From Verticillium longisporum (taxonomy: Eukaryota > Ascomycota > Sordariomycetes > Glomerellales > Plectosphaerellaceae): DNA of 64,000 bases. Every line of letters begins with the position of its first letter. Positions within the stretch are counted from its first letter, which is position 1. The position numbers and the translations under genes were made by a program. Positions 53,978-64,000 of this stretch are shown in pieces. The DNA is taken from contig JAETXT010000008.1 of assembly GCA_019188255.1 (NCBI GenBank), forward strand, positions 186,001 to 250,000, given 5' to 3'. The notes under the pieces are model-generated. The model did no database searches. It was not told where the DNA came from and worked only from the letters and a program-made list of their open reading frames with translations.

Positions 53978-56900
53978 GTCGGATGGCCGAGTAGAAGACC
54001 AATGCCCTGTCGCGAGCCTCGGGACGGCCCCCACAATGTCCCCTGGATGTTGAAAAGTAGGTAGTTGTCTGTCGAGAAACATGCAGACTGACGGTGGGAG
54101 GCTAAAACGAGAGGGTCGCTGGTGGCCGTGGAAGCACACTTGTATAGCCGTTATAGCGTCGTTCTGCTGGGCAAATCCAGACGGCTGCGTGGCACGCTTC
54201 CGAAAGCTGTAGGGACAATGCTTGTTGCGACGAGGTGCAATATGAAATCCCAAGTGCAAGTGGGGGTCTGAACGTGTTTTCTCGTTGAAGGTGTATCCCC
54301 GAAATGCGGCGGATAGTGATGTTTGACTGTATACCGTTCAGAGCCGGAATATGAGCTTGCTGGTGCTACCGCCTGTCTAGTCGTCCGACCTTGGCACTGC
54401 GGTCAAACTGACCATCGATACCCAGCAATCTAGACGGACCGGAACGCAGTACAGCCGTTGTCTGCCGGTTCACAGCAGTCACAAGACGGGCTATATGCCA
54501 TGCGGTAATATGAACAGATGAGGGGCGGGGCTGCCTCAACGGGTTTGAAGGTTCGTGGTGGCCAACTGGTTCTCTCCTTGGTCCTGGTATGCGCGCGGGG
54601 CCTAAAAGCACAGAGACACGCTACCACCGGCAATCATGCAAATGACGGGATGAAGGACTGGTGACAAACTGTAGTCTCTGACACAAGCGGGCGTTGTCCT
54701 GCAAGGTCGAAACTGTGGGCTGTAGGGGTAGAAGGCGCGCAATTATACAGCAAAATGTTGTCCCCGATCGGGCCAAGAGGAGAAAGGGAAAATGGCAGAG
54801 GAAGTGTTGAGAGGCCAGATCAGGTGGCTAGAGGAGTGTATAATACTGAGCGTGGCTGGCGTCGAAATCGTGGTCGTAGAGTAAGTGCCAGGCGAAGTCA
54901 GGTAGCCGCGTAAGGGAAGACGGGAAGTGGGAGAGTGTCAGAATCGCAGAGACGCTGGCGCAATCTGTCGAGAGGGTCTGGCAGGGTTAGATACTCGGCC
55001 GTCACTGGACCAGTCGGTGCCGCAGGCGCTGTGTGAGTAGTCGGCACGGCTAGTGACGATGGTCTGCGATCCATCGAGCCACGGGCTGAATCCGGGGCCC
55101 TCCGCGCGTTAAAGCAGATTCGGGAAAATTATCTGGAGTGGTGGAGGGTCTTCAAGGATCCCCTGGCTGCGAGCACGGCGCAGGGGCTGGCAGACGAGCA
55201 GGGCTGTGAGTGATGCTCATCAGCCAGAGTCGTTAACGTGTTTCGACTGAGAGGGGAGTGACATGGTTACTGGGGAGCCTGGTCCTGGTCCTTCGCCCTG
55301 TTGTTGGCTCGTCAAAAGGCTTGGCACCCTCCTCTGGATCCTTGTACCCCTCCAGGAGCCTCCAGGAGACCTCGATGCCCAGGGTCTGGTTCGGGGACGG
55401 ACGGCGACTCAGTCCAAAAAACAGGGTCCCTGGCCCGCGACTCAACAACGGCATCCCGTACCACGACGGCACCGTCCGCCTACACATCTGAGCTGTTCCG
55501 GCCGGGTTGACCTTGTCGCGACGTGTACTGGCAACATTCAAGCATTATGGCGTGTGTAGCGCGCTTCATCGTTCTGCCAGGCGTGCGCTCCAACTCATTG
55601 CGCTGACTCGAGTTTTCGGGTGGTCGAGTGTAAGCTCAGGGGTGAGGGAAGTGAAGGGGTGGTGTCTTGTGGTGTGCCGCCGCTTCAGGAAGCATGCAAC
55701 CCTGCCGGCAGCTTTTCCAGAGATGGCTATACTGGGTCGTCCACTCAGCGGCCTCGCATGCAGCGGCGTAGCAGGCATTGGGCAGGCAGTATGTGGGCGG
55801 CCCTGCGGTCGCCTTCAAGGTATTCAACCGTCAACTCTGTTCACCAACCGAGCTGATCCTATTTCAGGATGATGTACAGAAACATAGTCCTCCTCACAGC
55901 TCACTTGGAATGGACCCAGACGAAGTCCCCAGTTGGAGTGAATTACTGCCGGACATTCCAACAGGGTCTGGTGGACGAATGAGGGAGAATTGGCCAACGA
56001 TCTCATGGCAACAATAAGGCGTCGTCCCCTGACAGGATCAGGCGTCGAGGCCCGAAACGAGACGGACGTTACTTGTTGCCGAGACCTGGCGGTATCGAGG
56101 TCAAGGACGACTGACGGCCGACTGGACACCCCGCCTGTTTGCGACGTGTTGGAGCCTTGTCCGCCGCCACATAGCTCGTCGGGGATTTAGCTGACACGGC
56201 CCAGAGGCCGCTGGTCCGTGGTTGATGTTTCGTGGCAGGCATGGCTTGGGCCACGCTATGGGCGGGTCGATGCTGTCATAACTTTCGGCACAACGTCCGT
56301 GGTACTTGATCATGAGTTGACACAGCAGAGAGGGATGGATAAGTGAGCGCTGCATGCAAATTGTTCAACCTCCACGATTGTGTAGGGGACGACTCAGGAG
56401 TGCCGTGTAATGGAGGCTCATACACACCCCCAGAAAACAACTGCGCACTCCGATGTACCACTCGGCTGCGTTCGACGTGCTACTTCTAGTCATTCATCAG
56501 GTTATCGTATCGGTCATCTCCATCTCGCCTCGTCCAACATCGGCATCGTCTCTGAATGAAAGTCAAACAGCCACTGCTGCACTATTGGATGACCAGGCAA
56601 TAGAAGCAGAGTGAGCAGTGCGGCAGACAATCCGCGCGCTTGTCCTTGACAGGGCACGGTTGATGAATCGGTCAAGGCACTGTCACTGGCAACGGTTGCT
56701 GGCGCCTGCGCACGCGTGGCGCTGAAGAGGATGCGCGCTGGCGTTCGGTTGCCAGCGAGCAGCGCAGGGGGCAGGGGTGGTACGGCAAACTGTGTTGCCC
56801 TCGATCGATTCAAGGCTTCCGCGTGTTGAACTAGTCACTTGCTGGACATGCCTGGGCGGCGTCGGCGTCGGCCAGAGGGCATTGCTGGGGGGGCCGGCAC

Positions 56901-59900
56901 GTCTGGCAGGGGATCGGAATGAGCTGGGGCTTTCTTGGGGCCCGCCTGTGGAGCGCGGGAATCTGCAAGGTGCCGGAAAGGAACAGCGCCGGCTGGCTAG
57001 ACCAACAGTTCAATCCACGAGACGGGCTGGCTGATGACCAGGGGTGGGTTGGAGTGTAAGCACGCGGAACTGGTAGGACAAGCCATGTGTGGCGATTTGA
57101 CATGCCTGGAGCTTCTGGACATGACTTGTCTTGTCCCCCTTGTGGCGAGTGTGGTGGTACCTTAGGTTCACTGTCTTGGGCTTATGGACGCTTGTGGCGC
57201 TGGCTGCACACTTGACACGCAGTGTAAGTCGTATATCTTAGTCCATGGGCTCTTGGTCCATGGTGAAGTATGATTGTTAGGTGGTTGTGCGGTGTTGAAC
57301 GGTAAAAGAGCCGAGGACAACTGCTCGGATAGCGATTGGGATTCGGCGGCCGTCCGTCTCATCGGGTCGAGGTTTTCTGAGTCTCTGGACAGAGTCTTTG
57401 ATTTAAGAGATGCAAGGGCCGATGGAACAAGCCGACGTTCGCATACTCCCCACTACATGGTGGAATCACTGGCTAGCCAGTGTGAGCAATATGATTACAA
57501 GAAGAGAGGCAGAAGCCACAGTGGAAGAGCGCTACGAGCTGGTCACGCCAGGCAGAACAAGAGCAGGATACCGTGGATCGTTATGCGTTCAAGATACTGG
57601 GCCCGGTGTCTGTTCAGAGTTGGGAGAGGGTGTTTGCCCCCCTCCCACGGGAGAATCCAGTTCAGGTGTGTTGTTTCCCCCAGCAGAATCCCGGCGTGGT
57701 TGACAAGTGGGCACGACGACGGCCGGCGCTGCAGCCTCAGTGGGTTGCAATTTTGGAGGGGGGGGGGATGGTGGTTCCGCTGGCAGACGCTGCGGGATTT
57801 GGTACTTCTTGGTTCGTCTCAACCAGCACGTCAGCAACAGGGGGCGGTAGGAGAGCTAAGCTTCTCCGCCGACAACCGAGCATTGCGCTGTGAGGGTGTT
57901 AGGCCAGCCAGTGGTATGGACTGGTTGCATCCGCCAATGCATCCGCCAACGTCGACGCTGTTAGTTGGGCAGGAGCATGGCGTGTATGGGTGTGAGAGAG
58001 AGGGTGTGGGCTGTGTGGATTTCTCGCCGTGGTGTTCGCCGTAATTGTGGCGGCACTGGTGTGTGTGGTACCAGCGGCCGGGGCGAATTGACAAAGGGTG
58101 GGTACATGCGCCGTAGCCGTGGCCATGGCTGTGGTCTCAGTTGTGCTGGCGAGGTGGTTTCCACAGAGCTGGTGCTGGTCTTGTGCAGTGCTGCGAGCAA
58201 GCAACACGGGTGGTGGTAGTGGTAGTCTCGATGGCGGCAAGCGGCAAGCGGGACGGTTAGGTCGGAGTTCGGATCAGCCAAAACTCTGTTCTGTCGGCTA
58301 CTCATGACACCCACATGGCTGATGAGATTGGATGCACCACTGTCGACTGGAGACAGTGTCGTCGGGACCTAGCTCTCCTACTGCATGCTGCCTAGTCCGT
58401 CATGACACTGTGGGGTCAGGCATCGCTTGGGCGAAGGAAGCGATTCACGATTCTGCCATCGTCGCGACAGTCTCAACGCCACTTCGGAAAAGGTGTTCTT
58501 GCCACGAAAGGCCATAGGGAAAGCGGACGGCGCAGTCCTCGTCGTTTCGACAACTCGACGTCCTGCCTGCCGAGGTCTGGCCCTGTGGCCAGACGCTTGC
58601 TCGCTTTCGAGCAGGGAGCAGGGAGCAGGGAGTAGGGAGCAGGGGAGTAGGAACTGCCCCACAAGGCACTGCAGCACCGTCAGCAAACCCCTGGACTCTC
58701 GCCAGAAGCATGAAGGTTAGGGTCCAGTCTTCCCGGTATGGATCAGGGGAGTTCAAGGGGATCTGGAGGCCGGCGGAATGGGCAAACTGGAATGCTGGAG
58801 CTGCGACATCCGACAAGGCTCAATGCCCGTCGAATCACGGCAGATGGTAAAGCGTAATCATGAATTGTCGGTACGTCGACAGGTAGTTGCCACATGGACG
58901 TTCCAGTTGAGGTGGACGCCACCTGAGAGGGGAGATAGAATACGTCGGTGTCCATGGCAAGGTAGGGAACTAGGTACTGGGTAGGAGGGAGAGTTTTCAC
59001 AGAGGAAGGTTACACGACTGTACGTGATGATGTGCCATGGTTCAACTGCCGCCATTACGAGGCACCTCAGTCTCGCAAGGCAGGTACGCCTCTGTCGCGT
59101 GCCCCTTCCTTCGCTTTGTCGGCGGGTAAGTAGGTCTTGGAGGAAAGCACGGGTGCTTGGGTTTGAGTTGCCTTCATTTGTTGCACAGTCTCCAATGGAA
59201 GGAAGCTGTATCGCACAGTTGCCCAAACCATCCTGCCCAAAGTGAAGAGATTTGAGCAAAATCCCTGCTAGTCTACCTCGATTCTGCCGGCTCTGCTTGT
59301 TCTTCATCTCTTCATCTCGCGAAAATTTCATCCGGGTGTAGACACCGCGTAGCATCACCGCCGACTAGACTGCATGTCGGGCTTCTCATCTGACCTATCT
59401 TGCCTTACCTTGGGTAAGTTATACGTGGAGTGGAGCACTCAGCTGAGCACCACGGTTATACCACTTACACAGCAAACAGCGTCGTCCGAAGTTCGTCCGC
59501 CTTCGTCGCATCTCCTAGCCTTGACACTATTTCCTTTAGTTGATCCTCAACAATGCATCAATGGCACTCCGTCTACAGGCCTAGTGTTCAGCCGCCTGTG
59601 GGACATGATCGAGGCTTTGTGGAACACTAGCTACCTTGACGCGGCGCGCTTCGTACCAAGCGATTGATCTCCGCCCTTGCCGGCTGCTGTCCTCATCTCC
59701 TTGATTCATGGCAAGCCGTTGGTGCCACCGATCGTTTCCCCAAGCGTGCAGGATGGTATGTCGGCAGATACCTGGACCTTGACATATTTGGGGATTGCCT
59801 CGATCATCTCAGCGATCATGTCCCTGCGTTAAAGTCATCATCCGTGCTTCTCTCGGGACTGGTACCTCAACAAACGCCCCTCAAGCTCCCTGATCGCTAC

Positions 59901-62900
59901 TCGAAGCCTGATGATCCACCCCGTGGCAAAAGTGAATCGTTCGCACTCATTGCCAGCCAGCCATCCATATTACGGTGTGCTGTACAGGCCGGCCTTCCTT
60001 TTCTGGCTGACAAGGATCATATGCAACACATTGTTTTTCTCCTACGGGATCAACTGTTGTTCTCGTCTCTACCGTGGTAGAAGATCGGCGACTCTCTCAC
60101 TCTTGGTAATGACCATCCTTGTCTATATAGCATCCACCCTTAATAGCCGCACTGGTGCACCGGAGCTTGTGTGGCCAACGCGGAACAGTGGAGAAGACCA
60201 TGGATGGAGAGCTTCGCTTCCACAGATCCGGCCTCCGCCATCTGCCGACTATCCAGACATCCTCAGCATTAGACTTCTTCCGCGAGGGTTGGGTACAGCC
60301 ATACGAGAATACTCTTGGGCTTCTCTCCTTGGATGCTATGTTGGCAAATCAGGCTTGTAAGGGGGTCTTTTGTTAGTGCAACATTCCTCAGAATTCACAT
60401 CATACCCGTGTTGTCTGGACCCTGTTGACAAGCGTCTGGAAGCAGGCCCGCACGCAACTGCCGTCTGAAGGGTTGCGTGTGGAAGAAGGACGACAATGTC
60501 GGCCTTCTGTCGGTTTTTTTCTTAGTCCCGATGCTTTCGCGAAAGGATCTTGGGACCATTCATCCACTAGTCAACCTGGGAGGGGGGACACCAAAGTCTT
60601 GATGTCGCACACGAATTGATGAGCTTCCGTACTTCGGATGTCGGTGTCAGGCCGACAACGGTGCAGCGTCATCTGAGCTGCTAACTCCCCAGGTTGGAGT
60701 ATGCGAGTGGCAGGCACATGTACATGTACACTGACGAAATACCGGGAATTTTCTCTGCCCAGAGAGGCTACAATAGGCAGGCCGACAGGGCTCCTGACCC
60801 AAACAAGCTCGAGAACCGTTCCAGGTCCCCCTCGGACGGAATGCCGATCAACATGGGTCGGTGGAGTAGCGACCCTTTCGCATGGAGACTCGGGGCTGTA
60901 GGTTGGGTCGGCGAAACCGCGCTGGCGTCCTGCTCAGCGGCGGCTGGCACGCCAAATCCCATCCATGGTGAGAGCCCAAATTCGGCGAGCGTCGTAATGA
61001 CGAGCAGTGGCAGGGCCATCGTGTCGAGGCGTCGCTGGAACTGGGATGTCAGAAACGGAACACACTCCGTCGGCAAGATGCGTGACGAGTGTCGCCCGCA
61101 GCTTCAGGAACCACACAAGACGGACAGTGTGACAAACGTGATGCAGGGCAGTGTGGTATTGCGGCCACCCAGGTGCAGGCGCCTGGATTCGGACATGGAC
61201 GCCGCCCTGGGTGCTTCACACATGGGTGGTGCAGCGTGCCATTCGGTACTCCCGCCGGCAGGCCACGGCGACGACGGTCGACCAGGGCCTGCCGGGCCTG
61301 CAAAGGCCCTGCTAGGGTCGCATGGCAGGTGTTTTGGTGGGATCGTCATTCTCACAGACGTGTCCCCCCTCCGCAGGACCAGTCGAGTCGTGCAGGATCC
61401 CACGACCAACTCGTGTGCCTCGGGTGACCAGCAGGCACACCCCCCTGAACATTCTGAGCGGCCCAGCAGTTCGTCAACGAGGTTGGCTGACTGGCTGCGC
61501 AAACCATCTTTGTACGACAAACCCCGCATTACCTGACGGCCACCTTCATGAACCGCGCCCATGCCGCCAACGCTCTCGTGGCGCACAGTCGACCAGAGGC
61601 GGAAAACCTCGCCTTGTGGGCGGATAAGCAAAGCGGCGACATTTGTCGATCAAAAAGCACTGTGAAGTCAATGGTGGCCCAGCGCAAAGTCGATCACGAC
61701 CAGATGGAGCTTGTTATCTCCCCCAGATTATGCGCCACGTCGCAAACTCCCATGCGCCTGCCGTTCGGTTCAGTCAAAGTCGGATCCAGACACCTCATCT
61801 CGTGGTTGGTTGGGAGGTGTTCCGATTTGCAAGTCTTGCCGACAAATGCCCCCTGGGAAGTTTGGACCGTGCGTTCTCACCCCCGCCATACTCCTGAGAA
61901 AGGAAAGGGGGGCCCCCTCTTGGAGACCAGGGTCTTGGATCTTGGCCCCTGCCAGGATCTGGGACACTGGAGGTTCTTCGTCAGGAGGCGCAGCACGATG
62001 ATGACGGGCCGCTACCAATGAAACGGCAAGTATAGCGGACGGGTAGGTGCCTGTCCTAGGCCAGGCCCTGGTTACTGTCGGCCAGACGAGAAACGACGGC
62101 ATGTGTTATACCACTCTAGTCATAAGAGGTGACAGCAAAGGATGGGGTTTCCCGGACCGGTGCCGCTGGCGTCCACTATCTTCACTGCCCTCAGCCTGTT
62201 TTTGCATAGGTAGGCGTCTCGCGTGACTGTGAGCTCCACTCCGTGATCTTCCTTTCCTCACCCCGTTCGCTCTGCCTCATACCATGTCACTTTTCTTCTC
62301 TTTGGTCTGGGAAAAGCGGGAATGCACTGTACACCTTCGAACGTACCTCGACCCTCGACCGAGTCTACGCACGCAGACACAAGCGGGCACAGGCGCGGAA
62401 CAACAAGGCATAGGCACAGGCACCGGCACCGGCCAGGTTGACACGGGCGGCTGTCACCAAGGTTAAGTGGACGGCGGCATGAGGGCCGCACGCACGAACG
62501 CACACCATGCATACCAGGCATAAAATCCCCTTCCGGTTCCCGCCCGGCCGTCGAGGATACTGGGGTGGGAAGCATCGACAGCCAATCCCATCGTCAAGCT
62601 TTTGGCATTGCTCGCCGGCATGTTCAACTGCCTGACGAGGGAGGGCTGCTGGACCGCGACCGACAGGCGGTCAAGGCGAGAGAAGCTCGATCGGTGGTTG
62701 CGACGGATCGTGTTACAACAGCACCACCGGCAAGCAGGCCTCGGACCTCCACGATCCATCAACCCGTCTCGGGACATGCCCCGACGCTCGTCTGCCAGCT
62801 TGTCTCGCACATCCTGTCTTGTCTGCCTGGCTCGCCGACCCGTCTCCACAAGGATTTGGGGGCGGGTCCTGCACATTGGGATTCCTGGCCCTGATCGCTG

Positions 62901-64000
62901 ATCAACCCTTCTTAGCATGGTTGACGTTTTGTCAACCCATGGCCCCTGACAGGGGAGATCCTTACAACGTGAAAGTTCAGCCATCTGGGGGCTTGTCTCC
63001 TGTGCGCTTCCAGTCCTCTGCACAGAGCCTGCGCAGGGCTCACTTTTTGGTCATGGCACGTGAGTAGCGGACGAACATGTGCGATACGCGACGGGGTATT
63101 CCGAAAGGTAATTCCACGGTAATTCAAACCTGCAGCGCTGGCTGTAAGCAGTCGAAATCCCCATTCGGTGCCCACGTCGTAGTGCTCTCATGGTCGCTCC
63201 TCTCCATCATCCCTGGCTCTGCGTCGAAGAATCGCCTTGCAGATCGCCAGTCTGTGGATCAACTAGACGAGCGAGCCAAGCGTACAACCAAGCCTCGCTG
63301 CGACCGTCTCCCCGATGGCCTCCGACGTTTGACACCCCAGACTCGAACCGTCCCAAGATCTGGGACTATCTCCTGGTCAAGTCGCCATCTGTCAAGCGAC
63401 GGGCGGGACAGTAATTCGTTCCTGACTCTCTCCCCTTCCTCCTATATCTCGCCCTGTTTTGCTCTATTCGGCCTTTCCCCGACCGCATCGTCAGCCCGCC
63501 GCACGTCCGCGTGTCTCCCCTCCCCCCCTCTCCCCCTTACAAGCTTTGTAAGGTGCCCCCGTTCCCTGTTGGCTTCTTGCTTATGGTGTCCTTGTCAGTG
63601 GACATTAATGCCGCAAGCGCAGCATGTCTCTCCACTGATAATGGGGTATTGATGGGGGCCATGAGCAAGGCTGGAGCTCTCGAATACTGTGCCTTTCTAG
63701 GCCAGTCCACAGGTAGAGCTGGTCAATGCCAATGTTCAATGAGGAACGTCTCGCAAGTGCTCCACTTCCAGGGTCTGTACTCGTCAGTGACATTCTGGAA
63801 AGATTGCTTCGTCTACCACGGTTGGCGTATCGTGCGGCATGGACGAGGGTTGTGTACATAATTAGGAGCTTCGGTATGGATCAATTAAGTCTTCACTGAT
63901 CGTCTGCTAGGTCGGGGGTCAGAGATCATCACTAAAAGCCTGAGGGCAATGCTGGTGCTCCACCATACAAAGGTGCCTCGTCGTCGTTGGTAATGATGCG
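53978..64000. other. Ten-kilobase region without a supported gene
   Basis: I find no domain, signal peptide with splice support, tRNA, rRNA or transposon in this right-hand 10 kb. The longest frames (57274–58044 and 60694–61536, both +) have Arg/Ser/Gly-rich composition and no recognisable motif. The left part is the upstream flank of the zinc-cluster regulator. A G10 run lies at 57758–57767 and a G-rich minisatellite at 58614–58645. CATGTACATG palindromic repeats lie at about 60717–60728. The last 600 bases are pyrimidine-rich like a gene leader, so a gene may begin beyond the window. Confidence 0.5.
58614..58645 (+). repeat. GGGAGCA minisatellite with G-quadruplex motif
   Basis: Five G-tracts of three or four Gs start at 58614, 58621, 58628, 58635 and 58642. 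They are separated by AGCA, AGCA, AGTA and AGCA, so the unit is 7 bp. This is an exact match to the G3-N4 quadruplex pattern. Confidence 0.85.

Noticed and set aside
57274..58044. A 256-codon open frame (+), and a 280-codon frame at 60694–61536 (+)
   Set aside because: Neither has a recognisable motif or fungal splice context. Several other frames are equally open at the same place, which is typical of GC-rich noncoding DNA.

Overview
The window is nuclear DNA of a filamentous ascomycete, most likely a Sordariomycete and plausibly Hypocreales. Short GT–AG introns (about 47–160 bp) carry CTGAC/CTAAC-type branch points. Coding regions are GC-rich and intergenic regions are long. The set includes Zn2Cys6 regulators, a bilirubin-oxidase-type multicopper oxidase and a fungal-type xanthine dehydrogenase. 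No CRISPR array, rRNA, tRNA or intact transposon was recognised.

Layout. 1–936: 3' part of a steroid 5-alpha-reductase-type membrane enzyme (+). 1236–3064: secreted protein with a Thr/Gly repeat (-). 6039–8016: multicopper oxidase (+) with a one-base frameshift. 8640–20320: a glycerol block with FAD glycerol-3-phosphate dehydrogenase (-), an aquaglyceroporin (-) and glycerol kinase (+). The channel and kinase are divergent over a 4.2 kb intergenic region. 22436–24965: Zn2Cys6 regulator (+). 25399–26601: gelsolin/severin-type actin-binding protein (+). 28836–32999: xanthine dehydrogenase (+). 34011–36452: AcuK/AcuM-type gluconeogenesis regulator (+), with its zinc cluster split over tiny exons. 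36997–40271: ZIP4/SPO22 meiotic TPR protein (+) with an in-frame stop. 40376–43027: calpain-like protease (-). 44197–45939: RING/TRAF zinc-finger protein (+). 46439–50010: UFD2 E4 ubiquitin ligase (+). 51463–53977: Zn2Cys6 regulator (-) with an apparent frameshift near its N terminus. 53978–64000: about 10 kb with no gene I can support.

How the genes relate. Glycerol uptake, phosphorylation and oxidation to dihydroxyacetone phosphate are encoded within 11.7 kb, with a zinc-cluster regulator 2.1 kb beyond. A regulator of gluconeogenesis, the pathway that uses this carbon, lies 14 kb further on. The other genes are mostly housekeeping and unrelated to each other.

Three coding regions carry an apparent single-base lesion: the oxidase, ZIP4 and the 51–54 kb regulator. 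This may mean real decay or residual sequencing error, and raw reads would separate the two. All exon boundaries here were set by eye from splice consensus and reading frame, without transcript data or database searches.
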